The position numbers and the translations under genes were made by a program. Below the pieces are notes generated by a model. It was not told the DNA's origin. It saw only the letters and a program-made list of their open reading frames with translations, and did no database searches. From Sulfurospirillum diekertiae (GTDB lineage Bacteria; Campylobacterota; Campylobacteria; Campylobacterales; Sulfurospirillaceae), in assembly GCF_002162315.1 (NCBI RefSeq), contig NZ_CP021416.1, positions 2,492,207 through 2,556,206 of the forward strand: 64,000 nucleotides of DNA, read 5' to 3'. Below, piece by piece: positions 8,163 to 16,804 of this stretch (positions within the stretch are counted from its first letter, which is position 1; the number at the start of each line of letters is the position of its first letter).

Positions 8163-9398
8163 ATGCCACGTAAAGTACCACCGTTAACGGATATGCAAGT
8201 TAAGAAGCTCAAACCACAAGAGAAGCCCTACATCGTAACGGACGGGCAAGGGTTAAGACTGCTTATTTTAACCGATAAGAAAGTATGGGAATTCATCTAT
8301 GAAAGCCCAACAGAGCATAAAAGGCGAAAAACCACTTTTGGAACGTACCCTCAAACGTCTCTATTAGAGGCAAGAGAACAAAGAGAAACGTACCTAAAAA
8401 TGATTCGTAAAGGCATTGACCCCATCGATCAGAAACGTACCCAAAAAATTGAAGATCAAAAAGTACATGAGAGTAACTTCCAAAATGTTGTCAATGGGTG
8501 GCTTCAAGCACAAGAGTACCGCTTAGGCAAAGAGACATTTAAGCGCAAACAAGCCCTCTTTGAAAACTTTGTCATGCCTGTGTTTCAAGAGCGAAATATT
8601 GCAGATATTACCCATAAAGAGATCGCTATTCTCTTAGAAGTCAAAGCGCAGCAACATCCCGAAACCGCGCGAAGAATGTACCAATACTTTGATGATCTTT
8701 GGCGTTACGCATGTAGCCGCGAATACTGCGAAGTTAATGTCATTGCAAACATTCACAAAAGAAGCACTTTACCCACGCCAAAAGTCAAACATTACCCCAT
8801 CATTACTGAGCCAAAGCCACTTAAAGAGCTTATCAATGCCATTTACCGTTATAGTGGGCATGTCAGCATCAAGAATGCGCTCAAATTCGTTTTACATGTA
8901 CCATTGCGCGCCTCAAACCTCGTCACGCTCAAATGGGCGTACATCGACTTTGAAAATCGATCTTTAACCATACCGCGTGCCGAAATGAAAAGCAAAAATG
9001 CAGATCCAAGAGATTTTACTTTACCGCTGACACATGAAGCCATAGCCATTTTAAAAGAGCAGTATTTATTCACATCACACCTTGAATACGTTTTCCACCT
9101 CAACGGCTCACACATCAACAAAGAAAGCCCTACAATGGCTCTGAAACGTTTAGGTTTCAATGATGAGGTAAACGGACGAAAACAAACCGTTCACAGCTTC
9201 AGAGGTACGTTCAGAAGCCTCGCCGACACCTACCAAAGAGAGCACAATTGCAGCTATGAGGCAAAAGAGAAAGCCTTAGATCACGCAGTAGGTGGAAAAA
9301 CGGAACGTGCCTACAACCACAAAGCCGATCACTTCAAAGAAATCACTATTCTTTTGAACTGGTGGAGTGGGTATGTTTTGGCGATGATGGAGGGGTAA
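8163..9398 (+). CDS. int: Tyrosine recombinase, P4-type integrase
   Basis: A 411-residue integrase. The N-terminal 90 residues (LTDMQVKKLKPQEKPYIVTD, KTTFGTYPQTSLLEAREQR) are the DUF4102 arm-binding domain of P4-like integrases. A SAM-like core-binding domain follows (about 105-190). The catalytic domain contains Arg in LRASNLVTLKW (about 250), HSFRGTF (His and Arg, about 343-348) and the Tyr in ERAYNHKAD (about 382). It drives integration at the adjacent tRNA-Sec. The start ATG at 8163 lies after a GAGGGG ribosome site. Confidence 0.93.
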   Translation: MPRKVPPLTDMQVKKLKPQEKPYIVTDGQGLRLLILTDKKVWEFIYESPTEHKRRKTTFGTYPQTSLLEAREQRETYLKMIRKGIDPIDQKRTQKIEDQKVHESNFQNVVNGWLQAQEYRLGKETFKRKQALFENFVMPVFQERNIADITHKEIAILLEVKAQQHPETARRMYQYFDDLWRYACSREYCEVNVIANIHKRSTLPTPKVKHYPIITEPKPLKELINAIYRYSGHVSIKNALKFVLHVPLRASNLVTLKWAYIDFENRSLTIPRAEMKSKNADPRDFTLPLTHEAIAILKEQYLFTSHLEYVFHLNGSHINKESPTMALKRLGFNDEVNGRKQTVHSFRGTFRSLADTYQREHNCSYEAKEKALDHAVGGKTERAYNHKADHFKEITILLNWWSGYVLAMMEG

Positions 9399-9400
9399 GA

Positions 9401-10057
9401 ATGACTTTTATTGAAAAACTAAGTAGCAACTGTATGGACCATGTTTGCAACGATGAACAGTCAAAAAAGATTGAAAAAATGCTTGAAGTATTTGCAATTT
9501 ATGGACAGTACCTCAACGATATTCTACCAAATTATCATTTTACGATTGCTCAAGAATTATCTCATGAAATCTTCACATACTCACTGGAATTAACTACCTT
9601 TTGTAACCACGAATTTAAACGACCAAAAGAAAATAAAACCCTTGCACCTGCATCTATTATCTCAAGAGACATTAAAACACTTGAAAAAGCACGCTTACTT
9701 ATTCTTGATAAGATAATACATAAATACCTTTTTTTACATGATTGCAAAATGCCTATTGGCTACAATAGAGAAGATTTTAACAAGCTTTATTTTGAAACAA
9801 TATCTATTCACCAAGATAGCGAAAGAATTGATATTCTCGAAGATATAGAAAAAGATAAAAAATCATTTGACACTTATTTTAATTTAACGGATATGATAAA
9901 GGACTTAGAAAGTAAAAGTTTTGAGATATTCGATGAATTAAATTATTTTATACCAAAAGCCAATAAAAACAAAATTAGAGAAATTTTAATGACGGTCAGA
10001 AAACAATTTAAATTAAAAGCGTCACACGAGGAAAAGCAACTATTAGATAATTTATAA
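9401..10057 (+). CDS. Unknown helical protein of the island
   Basis: A 218-residue protein that I do not recognise. It is soluble, rich in Lys, Glu, Ile and Asn, and predicted to be mostly helical, with a Cys/His pair near the start (NCMDHVC). The ATG at 9401 follows GGAGGGG, which overlaps the integrase end, so the two are translationally coupled. A longer frame from 9362 overlaps the integrase and has no ribosome site. Its A+T content is higher than that of the integrase. Confidence 0.65.
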   Translation: MTFIEKLSSNCMDHVCNDEQSKKIEKMLEVFAIYGQYLNDILPNYHFTIAQELSHEIFTYSLELTTFCNHEFKRPKENKTLAPASIISRDIKTLEKARLLILDKIIHKYLFLHDCKMPIGYNREDFNKLYFETISIHQDSERIDILEDIEKDKKSFDTYFNLTDMIKDLESKSFEIFDELNYFIPKANKNKIREILMTVRKQFKLKASHEEKQLLDNL

Positions 10058-10153
10058 AATACTACTATTATTAATTTTTAGTCATTTCAATGGTTAGACT
10101 AAGTTTTTAAAATGCTCTAAAATACTCCCATAAACTATCAACGGAGTAACACA

Positions 10154-10354
10154 ATGCTAAACCCAACACCCCCACAACGACTTAGAGCCAAACAAGTGGC
10201 TTCAGAAAACTCCATCGGTCTTAGTACCGTCTGGCGATATGTAAAGCTTGGTAAGCTTAACCCTATCCGTGTCACTGACGGCGTGACCGTTTTTGACCGT
10301 GATGAGGTCAATGCTTTTTTTGCTGGTAAAACCTCAACTGGTGTAAGTAAATGA
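10154..10354 (+). CDS. AlpA-like excisionase/regulator
   Basis: A 66-residue winged-helix protein of the AlpA/MerR-like excisionase group: RLRAKQVASENSIGLSTVWRYVKLGKLNPIRVTDGVTVFDRDEVNAFFAG has the HTH (about 10-35) followed by the wing and the D-R-D-E-V helix. Such proteins activate the integrase or direct excision in P4-like elements. The ATG at 10154 follows CGGAG. It overlaps the next gene by four bases, so the two are co-translated. Confidence 0.85.
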   Translation: MLNPTPPQRLRAKQVASENSIGLSTVWRYVKLGKLNPIRVTDGVTVFDRDEVNAFFAGKTSTGVSK

Positions 10355-10629
10355 GCGAGCGACCCAATAGCATCTTCGTCCCGATCGATTACGTAAGAGA
10401 GCTAAGAGCATCAGGGCAGATCGATAAAGCGGACGCTTTTTTGACCTACTTCGCTGATATGCACGATGACGAGTGGTATGGCTTCCCTTTTTACGCGAAG
10501 CGGTGGCATGTTGACCCACAAACAGCACAACAATGGATCAATGAGTTTTCTAATCAAATCAGCATCTACTTTGCAACATGGCAAATCGTTAATGACTCAC
10601 ATTGCCATGCAGTAAGTGCAAAAGTATAG
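10351..10629 (+). CDS. Island protein with short HTH-like domain (paralogue of next gene)
   Basis: A 92-residue protein. Residues about 8-76 (pattern FVPIDYVRELRASGQIDKADAF, then YAKRWHVDPQTAQQWINEF) align along their whole length with residues 8-76 of the next gene (FTPTHYVTSLQKRGKREKARAF, then YATSWHISKATAGRWLQEF). The second half of the match looks like a helix-turn-helix. The two genes therefore arose by duplication of one domain. The role is unknown; a DNA-binding or replication-control role is inference from the fold and from the place next to an AlpA-like gene. Confidence 0.7.
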   Translation: MSERPNSIFVPIDYVRELRASGQIDKADAFLTYFADMHDDEWYGFPFYAKRWHVDPQTAQQWINEFSNQISIYFATWQIVNDSHCHAVSAKV

Positions 10630-10640
10630 AGGTAGAGACC

Positions 10641-11462
10641 ATGAATGAAGAAATGAGCTATCAATTCACCCCTACACACTATGTCACATCACTTCAAAAG
10701 AGAGGAAAACGAGAGAAAGCACGTGCTTTCTTTGAATACTTTTTTGACATGCAAAGAGGTAATGAAAACTCTGTCTCTTTTTATGCTACCTCTTGGCACA
10801 TAAGCAAAGCCACAGCAGGGAGATGGTTACAAGAATTTAAAGATGAAATTCATAAATTTTTGGAGCTATGGAATACAAAAAATGATCAAAAAAGTGTGAG
10901 ACGATTTTGTGAACGTGATGAGACGATAAACACCTCTAAAATATCGGCAAATAGGGAGCTCCAAAAAAACAATGAGACGATTTTCAAAAATGAGCGAGAC
11001 GAAGTAATAATATTAAGAGATAATAATAACGCGCATACGCGCGAAAGTGACTATGATAAAAACTTTGAAAAGCTTTTTATGATGGCAAGGAGATCTTATA
11101 AATTCATCGGCAACAAAGAAACTGCTTACCAAGAATATAAAAGACTATATCCACATATACAGCCACAAGATATGGCATACGCTTATGCTTTACATGTAAA
11201 AGACCCTCAAAATTTCAAAAAGCCTTTTAACCTTACAAACTTTATGCACAATGATGCTCATATTAGCTATTTAGCACTGCGTCTTATCATAAAACTACAA
11301 GACAAACAGCTTCCTTTAGAGGGTTGGTACGATAAAGAATCGGAACTGCTCCGCACAAGTGATGATGCATTGATACTTACAAAAGAGCGATTTAGTGAGT
11401 TGCTATGTAAAGGCGATATTCAGATATTACCCCAAATGAAAATACCAGGGGCACATAAATGA
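10641..11462 (+). CDS. Island protein: HTH-like domain plus helical C-terminal domain, possible replication protein
   Basis: A 273-residue protein. The N-terminal 76 residues are the same domain as the preceding 92-residue protein. A polar linker rich in Asn, Arg and Glu (about 80-145) leads to a helical C-terminal domain (DYDKNFEKLFMMARRSYKFIGNKETAYQEYKRLYP onward). The design, an HTH then a linker and a basic helical domain, is seen in small replication initiators, but no motif proves this. The ATG at 10641 follows AGAGGTAGAG and avoids the long overlap with the previous gene that a start at 10602 would give. It overlaps the next gene by four bases. Confidence 0.65.
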   Translation: MNEEMSYQFTPTHYVTSLQKRGKREKARAFFEYFFDMQRGNENSVSFYATSWHISKATAGRWLQEFKDEIHKFLELWNTKNDQKSVRRFCERDETINTSKISANRELQKNNETIFKNERDEVIILRDNNNAHTRESDYDKNFEKLFMMARRSYKFIGNKETAYQEYKRLYPHIQPQDMAYAYALHVKDPQNFKKPFNLTNFMHNDAHISYLALRLIIKLQDKQLPLEGWYDKESELLRTSDDALILTKERFSELLCKGDIQILPQMKIPGAHK

Positions 11463-11728
11463 GCGAATTTATAAACGAATGGATACTGGAGAAGATCAGC
11501 AAAAGCCCTAAGAAATTTGGTGGATTTTCCTCTAATCCACTGATCATGCTCGAGTTCCTAAAAGAGTTCTATCCTGATGCAACCGTCGCAGAACTTACGC
11601 CGCAACACATGAGCAAACTTTCTACTATTAGCAGAACAAAGAATAAGCTACTCAAAAAGAACCCAAACCTTGATCGTAGAAAATACCCTCAAACAAGTTT
11701 CCAAATGCTTTCAAACGAATTAGAATAA
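11459..11728 (+). CDS. Small basic island protein, unknown
   Basis: An 89-residue protein, ATG overlapping the previous stop by four bases. It is basic at the C-terminal half (TKNKLLKKNPNLDRRKYPQ) and has no recognisable domain. It is the last gene of the plus-strand island operon. Confidence 0.6.
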   Translation: MSEFINEWILEKISKSPKKFGGFSSNPLIMLEFLKEFYPDATVAELTPQHMSKLSTISRTKNKLLKKNPNLDRRKYPQTSFQMLSNELE

Positions 11729-12600
11729 CTAAACGTGCACGGCTTAAAGAGGGTTACGTGTTAAAGTGAGATGTAACATACTCTAAAATTTAAAAGAGAA
11801 TACGGCTCATAAATAAGCCATAAGAGGCTAAATTTGAACGAACAGGCTTTCAAAGCTATCTGAGTATGTCAAAAGCTCTTAGCGTTCAAATTTGAATCTC
11901 TTTCAAAGACCACGCGCAGCAATGATGAGATTAAAAAGATTAGGTTCTTCTGACGCATTCACAGATAAGGGTAGTGCAAGCCTCGACAATAACGCAGTTT
12001 TGGACTATGCAACTTGCTAAACTTTTCTATCTTTTTTTGTTTGGTGAACATTTTACAGGAGGAAGGGGGCATCAAATCTCTACAGCCTTAAGCCTCCCAA
12101 CACCGAGTCTGCCGACATCTTTTCACAGAAACCAACATGAGGGGGTGGGCTTATAAGCGTAAATCAATAGATCGCTTATTCTTGATTGTCTCTGTAGTGG
12201 CATGTATGCGCAAAATAGCAAGAGGAGATGAGCAAAACCTCATCACACTCAATCAAAAAAATCAAATGCAAAATTATGGGCGTGATAGGCTTTGGGTAGA
12301 TGTTTCCATTTTTAAAGAGGAAACAGCGGAACAATCCGCTCATTGTTTGCCCTGATCTCTTAAGCTTCAAATTTAAGGAATTTCAAGCGCGTTGAATATA
12401 ATTATTGAAAATTATACTTTTCAGGATACTATGTTTTTAGAAAAGCCCTAAAATAGGCACTTTCAAAATTAAGCTAAAATTATTTAAGGTTATTTGAGAT
12501 TAAATGAGCTAAAACTAATAAAAAAGTTTAAGAATTGAATTTTTTTGATAGATTTTTGGATTAAGATTACCATTGAGGTGAGCGGAAAGATCCGCTCTTT
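11729..12600 (+). other. Non-coding, structured stretch of the island
   Basis: About 870 bases without a convincing gene. It contains an 11-bp inverted repeat AAATTTGAACG (11830-11840) with CGTTCAAATTT (11883-11893), a purine-rich block near 12057-12071 (GGAGGAAGGGGGC) opposite GCCTCCC at 12092-12098, and two hairpins with the same AGCGGA/TCCGCT stem (12325-12340 and 12581-12596). The short frames here have no ribosome site or domain. It may be a small RNA, an origin, or both. Confidence 0.4.
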
Positions 12601-12602
12601 TT
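12580..12602 (+). terminator. Terminator at end of island non-coding stretch
   Basis: GAGCGGA (12580-12586) pairs with TCCGCTC (12591-12597), followed by TTTTT. It points along the plus strand, which suggests that the 11.7-12.6 kb stretch is transcribed. Confidence 0.7.
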
Positions 12603-13065
12603 ACTCAGTCAGTTTTTGACTCCTACTTTCCCATTTCGAAACTCGTTCTTCATCTCTCACCTCAAACAATCCCTCATTAGCAAATTTATCCATAGGGATT
12701 GTAAACTCATCTGAAAGCGTTATGAGATCATCTTTATATTTTTGCATCGATGGGATAAAATCATCCACCATCTTTTTATAATGTGATGATACTCTGTGCA
12801 TTGCCTCTAAAACGTTATTATGATTGATAGCTATTTGGGTACGTGCTTTTTCGTAGTGAGATACCTTTTCATAAAGTGCCAGTGGCTCTGACATTCTGCT
12901 GATTTGATCCGTTAATGAGGTCACTTGCTTTTTTAATGCCTTATTTTCAAGCTGCAGCGCTTTGATGTCATCAGCTTTTGCCTTATAACTCTCCATCTCT
13001 CTTTTATAAAAAGCAACATCTTCCTCCAGTTGCTCTACCAATTTTACCAACTTACCTTTACCCAT
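12601..13065 (-). CDS. Coiled-coil protein, island cargo, unknown
   Basis: A 154-residue acidic/basic coiled-coil protein. Residues about 5-70 (LVEQLEEDVAFYKREMESY, then ALQLENKALKKQVTSLTDQIS) show clear heptads and look like a dimer zipper. The C-terminal half is helical. It is the only island gene on the minus strand. The function is not known; scaffold or regulator roles are both possible. Confidence 0.65.
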   Translation of the reverse strand: MGKGKLVKLVEQLEEDVAFYKREMESYKAKADDIKALQLENKALKKQVTSLTDQISRMSEPLALYEKVSHYEKARTQIAINHNNVLEAMHRVSSHYKKMVDDFIPSMQKYKDDLITLSDEFTIPMDKFANEGLFEVRDEERVSKWESRSQKLTE

Positions 13066-13117
13066 GATTGACCCCTTTTGTCTAAAATGATATAATCAAT
13101 GTTCAAATAGTCTAAGC

Positions 13118-13144
13118 TTTTTATGTACGTTTTTGTGTACGTTT
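13118..13144. repeat. Right arm-type integrase site pair
   Basis: TTTTTATGTACGTT followed by GTGTACGTTT. The GTACGT cores at 13125 and 13137 keep the 12-base spacing of the left pair. Confidence 0.6.
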
Positions 13145-13196
13145 AGCATTTACAAACAAAGCTTAAATACCTAAAAATAGCGTTTAAACGGCACAT

Positions 13197-13229
13197 GTTC
13201 GGGAGCTACACCCGCCATTACTTCTTCAA
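13197..13229. repeat. Candidate right attachment core
   Basis: GTTCGGGAGCTACACCC, then GCCATTACTTC. It resembles the T-arm and acceptor end of tRNA-Sec at 7952-7984 and ends in GCCA as a displaced tRNA 3' end would. The match is partial. Confidence 0.4.
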
Positions 13230-13267
13230 ACCCTCACATGATACACTTTACATGTAAAAGAGAGTAC

Positions 13268-13852
13268 ATGAACATCAAGCTTCCACATGACCTTGGCAAA
13301 ATTCTTTACGTACAATCTATTGACATTAAAAAGCGTATTCGCGCAGAGATTGGTGTGCGCATTGCGCAACTTCTTTTTTGCGGTTTTGGCTTCGCTATCT
13401 CTTTGGTGATGCTTTACAGCGGATGGCAAAAAGAAGATGTGTGGCATGGGCTTATCGGTGCTTTGTTTTTTCCCTTTTTCTTTATGATTGTTCTATTACT
13501 CAAAGATTTATTGCGCACGACACTGGTGGTTGTATGCGATAAAGGCATCGCTCGCTTTACCCTTAATTACGCACTTAAAATCTGTCAAAGTGAAATTTTT
13601 TACTTCAAAGAAGCAACACATTGCACACAAGAAGAGGGATTTGTTGACCCACACAGTCCCGTCAGTAAAAAAGGCTACCGATTTGCAACCACATGGTTTG
13701 ATGGAGCGCGAAAATGCTTTTGCATCAGTCATCTAAAAGAAGATGAAATCGCTGATGCTCATCCCGATAAAGAGGCTGCACACGTGGGCAAAGAAGCCTA
13801 TGAGTCCTTTTGTATTCAAAAGAAAAACCTTAAACACATACCTTTACCATAG
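13268..13852 (+). CDS. Two-helix membrane protein, unknown
   Basis: A 194-residue protein with two hydrophobic helices (about 28-50 and 60-85) and a cytoplasmic C-terminal domain with several Cys and His residues (THCTQEEGF, FDGARKCFCISHL). The layout is that of a small membrane-anchored PH-like or DUF protein, but I recognise no family. The ATG at 13268 follows AAGAGAG; a start at 13238 would place the dispersed palindrome TTACATGTAA inside the gene. It stands alone between the island and the porin. Confidence 0.6.
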   Translation: MNIKLPHDLGKILYVQSIDIKKRIRAEIGVRIAQLLFCGFGFAISLVMLYSGWQKEDVWHGLIGALFFPFFFMIVLLLKDLLRTTLVVVCDKGIARFTLNYALKICQSEIFYFKEATHCTQEEGFVDPHSPVSKKGYRFATTWFDGARKCFCISHLKEDEIADAHPDKEAAHVGKEAYESFCIQKKNLKHIPLP

Positions 13853-14055
13853 TTTTCCCCCACTTTTAACACCATTTTCCCTTCTGCTATTTTTTAGAGT
13901 AGCGTCATTGCTTTTGTTACAAATACAGAAAAATTTATTCCTGTATATATTTAATTTTAAATATTAATATAAAAAAATTTATAAAAGTCATTTTAACGTC
14001 GTTTTCATCTGTTAAATTAAGGAGCATTTAAATAAAACTTTAAAAGGAGAAAAGT

Positions 14056-15273
14056 ATGAGACTAGCTAAACTTAGCTTGGTGGCTATCGTAGTTGCTGGA
14101 CTTGCATCGAGTGCATTTGCAGCTTCAACAACATTGGAGGACGCATTTAAAAATGGTAAAGTAAGTGGTGAGCTTAGAGCTTACTATTTTAGTAAAACTG
14201 ACAGTGCGGGCAACAATAGAGAAGATCTTTTCACGACAGGTATTTTGCTTAACTATAAAACAGATACATTCTATGGTTTGGGTGCTAATTTTACAGCGCA
14301 AGGTAACGCTTCACCATTTGCTACGGATGCGGACAAAGTCAGATTTAATAGCGATGAATACGGCACGGGCGCTGTTCTTTCAGAAGCATATCTTTCATAT
14401 ACCCTCGGCAAAACAACTGCTCAAATTGGCCGTATGTTTATCGATACACCTCTTGTAAGCAGTAGTGGTTCAAGAATGACGAAAGAAGCATTTGAAGGTG
14501 TTACTGTCGTAAATACAGACCTACCAAATACAACATTAATTGCTGGTTATGTTCAAAAATTCCAATCTAGAACCGATGGTAAGGGTAATGTTGGTAAATT
14601 TACAAAATCATTTGCAACAGGTTCTGCGGATGCTGTTGATCTTGACAATGGTGCTTATACCTTAGTAGTTATCAACAAATCAATTCCTGGATTAACATTA
14701 ACAGGTGCTTACGCCTATGCAGATGTTGAAGATGTAGATGGTATCCATTTAGGATATGTTGAAGCATTGTATACAGGTAAAGCAGGTGATTTTGGGTATA
14801 CCCTTGCTGCTCAAGACTATTACAATAGCTTCAAAAATGCCGCAGGATTTGCAGATGATTCAATCAATGCATATGGTCTTAAAGCAGGTTTGAGTTTTAA
14901 AGGTCTAAATGGTTATGTAGCATACTCTAAAACGAGCAATGACGATGTAGCTAGTGGTAATATTATTTCTGGATTAGGGAATGGTGCTGACTTACTTTAT
15001 ACCGATCCTGTTTTCTCTACTCCAGGATATCAAAAAAATACCGATACGTATGCTGTTGATTTAAATTACGACATTACAGCCGCAGCAAATGTTGGTGCCC
15101 GTTATGTAGAGTCTGATTTCAATGACAACACAAAAGGTTCATACACCTCTCTTTACGCTTCTTACAAATTTGACGGTGCTTTGAAAAACTTCAAATTAGG
15201 TGCTGAGTTTGAGTCTAAAGGTAAAGACAAAGATGGTGATCAGTTGAGATTTAAAGCCAACTACAAATTCTAA
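14056..15273 (+). CDS. OprD-family outer-membrane porin
   Basis: A 405-residue outer-membrane protein. Residues 1-22 are a signal peptide ending AFA. The mature part starts TTLEDAFKNGKVSGELRAYYFSK, typical of epsilonproteobacterial OprD-type porins, and the rest alternates short hydrophobic strands with Gly/Asn/Asp turns, ending with the aromatic ANYKF that marks a beta-barrel C-terminus. It probably forms a trimeric channel for small anions or nutrients. The strong AAAAGGAG ribosome site and the terminator behind it suggest high monocistronic expression. Confidence 0.88.
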   Translation: MRLAKLSLVAIVVAGLASSAFAASTTLEDAFKNGKVSGELRAYYFSKTDSAGNNREDLFTTGILLNYKTDTFYGLGANFTAQGNASPFATDADKVRFNSDEYGTGAVLSEAYLSYTLGKTTAQIGRMFIDTPLVSSSGSRMTKEAFEGVTVVNTDLPNTTLIAGYVQKFQSRTDGKGNVGKFTKSFATGSADAVDLDNGAYTLVVINKSIPGLTLTGAYAYADVEDVDGIHLGYVEALYTGKAGDFGYTLAAQDYYNSFKNAAGFADDSINAYGLKAGLSFKGLNGYVAYSKTSNDDVASGNIISGLGNGADLLYTDPVFSTPGYQKNTDTYAVDLNYDITAAANVGARYVESDFNDNTKGSYTSLYASYKFDGALKNFKLGAEFESKGKDKDGDQLRFKANYKF

Positions 15274-15288
15274 TTTTTTCTTTCTTAG

Positions 15289-15317
15289 CCCACTTCATTT
15301 TGAAGTGGGTTCCTTTT
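15289..15317 (+). terminator. Terminator after the porin
   Basis: CCCACTTCA (15289-15297) pairs with TGAAGTGGG (15301-15309), followed by TTCCTTTTT. Confidence 0.85.
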
Positions 15318-15336
15318 TAAATAGTCTATTCATGAT

Positions 15337-16638
15337 TTATTCTTTTTCATTCTCCTGTTTCTCAGCCCCACTCCTTATAATATCTATACCGTACTTATCA
15401 CGTAGTTTGGTCAGTTTCTCAGACAACCGTTTTGACTTCTCGTCCTCCTCTACATGTAAAAGGGAAAAGGTCTTGGTTTGTGAAGGCGTGATGAAGTTTG
15501 AAAGCGCCAAGCCTAGATGCAAAATCCCATAATGGGGGTGTGTGTCAAGTGATGAAAACATCTGAACAACCCACTCACGGTACAAACCCTCGCTAAAAGA
15601 GCGATCAAGCGTTTGGGAGCTTTTAGAGGAAATGCCATTTTCGTAGCGTAGATATAAATAATAAGTCGTTGGGTGCAAATCCAGCTTCGCAATCGTATAA
15701 GAGAGATGACGTGAGAGAATAATCGCACGGCGCAACACCTCATCACGGTTATGAATGACATGAAAATTGCGCGAAATGCCAATGGAACGACGATCTCGCT
15801 TGGTCACCACGGGTTCATTATCGACCCCGCTGATGCGCGCAAGCAAGTCTTTACCGATGGTGCCCCACGCGGAAACAAGCTTATGATGCTCCAACACTTC
15901 GCCTAAAGTTGCAATACCATAGCTTTCAAACTTTTTCTGAAGCACCCGCCCGATGCCAGGAAAGGTTGCAATGGGCATCAAAGAGATAAACGAAGCGATC
16001 TCATGTTGAGGAACTAACGTCAGTCCATAGGGTTTGCGAAAATCTGTCGCAAGTTTTGCGATCCACTTGGAACTTGAGGCTCCAATAGAAATGGGCAGAT
16101 CAAATTTCTCTAAAATCTCTTTTTGCAAGGAGGCAATAAAAGTGTGTGTCTCCTCCTCTTTCACCCAACCTTTCAAATCGCCCCAAAACTCATCAATGCT
16201 GTACTGCTCCAAGATGGGGATTTTGGTCTGTAAAAAAGCTTTGAGTTTGGTGGAAAGCAGTTGATAAAAAAGATGGTCACTAGGTACAATGAGAAGCTTC
16301 GGGCACATCGCGAGTGCATCACGAAGCGAAGTGCCTGTTTTGATGCCGTACTTCTTTGCTTCGTAACTCTTCGCAATCACAATCCCATGAACACGCCCTT
16401 TTTCATCCATAAACTCGCTTTTCCACGCCTCTTTATCAAAGCTTGAAAATGTTTTTTTATGTTGAATGAGTCCATTGAAACCACCCACGGACTCGGTCAT
16501 GACGCTTTCACTATCAAGCGTACTAAAGATTTTAGCATCACTACTTTTGCACACAACAACTGGCTTACCTTTCAAAAAAGGTGTCCTCGTTCGTTCAGCA
16601 GAGACAAAAAAACAGTCCAAATCCAGATGAATAATCAC
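15337..16638 (-). CDS. Y-family DNA polymerase (DinB/Pol IV-like) with insertion in the palm
   Basis: A 433-residue translesion polymerase. Motif I is HLDLDCFF (4-11) and the catalytic motif III is SIDEFWGD (about 147-154); the helix-hairpin-helix region is FPGIGRVLQKKFESYGI. Between the KGKPVVV strand and GIVIAKSYEAKKYGIKTG, where most DinB proteins have about 10 residues, there are about 55 extra residues that include KIFSTLDSESVMTESVGGF. The C-terminus lacks a clear clamp-binding peptide. It is convergent with the porin. Whether it is LexA-controlled cannot be seen here. Confidence 0.85.
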   Translation of the reverse strand: MIIHLDLDCFFVSAERTRTPFLKGKPVVVCKSSDAKIFSTLDSESVMTESVGGFNGLIQHKKTFSSFDKEAWKSEFMDEKGRVHGIVIAKSYEAKKYGIKTGTSLRDALAMCPKLLIVPSDHLFYQLLSTKLKAFLQTKIPILEQYSIDEFWGDLKGWVKEEETHTFIASLQKEILEKFDLPISIGASSSKWIAKLATDFRKPYGLTLVPQHEIASFISLMPIATFPGIGRVLQKKFESYGIATLGEVLEHHKLVSAWGTIGKDLLARISGVDNEPVVTKRDRRSIGISRNFHVIHNRDEVLRRAIILSRHLSYTIAKLDLHPTTYYLYLRYENGISSKSSQTLDRSFSEGLYREWVVQMFSSLDTHPHYGILHLGLALSNFITPSQTKTFSLLHVEEDEKSKRLSEKLTKLRDKYGIDIIRSGAEKQENEKE

Positions 16639-16804
16639 GCAAAACCTTTTTACATGTAAAGATAAAAACAGTATAGACGAATTTCAAAAAAAGCCTCAAA
16701 AATATTTCTATATGAAATTTTTTACTGCGTCAACGTAGCCACAAAATTTTTCATCTCTTGTAACCAATTTATTTAAAAAATTTAGCTACAATTCTACGCA
16801 AATA

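Larger units (their letters stand above)
7952..13229 (+). mobile_element. Integrated element at the tRNA-Sec 3' end, about 5.3 kb
   Basis: The element begins in the T arm of tRNA-Sec and holds a P4-type integrase, an unknown gene, an AlpA-like regulator, two paralogous proteins, a small gene, a non-coding stretch and a coiled-coil gene on the other strand. Both ends carry paired GTACGT sites 12 bases apart (8091-8108 and 13125-13142) and a shared CCTAAAAATAG (8016-8026 and 13170-13180). A 33-base stretch at 13197-13229 resembles the tRNA end at 7952-7984. No capsid, portal or transfer gene is present, so it is more like a satellite or degraded island than a phage. Confidence 0.7.

Noticed and set aside
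8881-8900. A further copy of the dispersed palindrome in the integrase
   Set aside because: It reads TTACATGTACC, so the right half is not complete.
11974-12156. A 60-residue frame in the island
   Set aside because: Low-complexity translation, no ribosome site; more likely part of the structured RNA or DNA region.
12137-12355. A 72-residue frame in the island
   Set aside because: No ribosome site or domain, and it overlaps hairpins; it lies in what looks like non-coding sequence.
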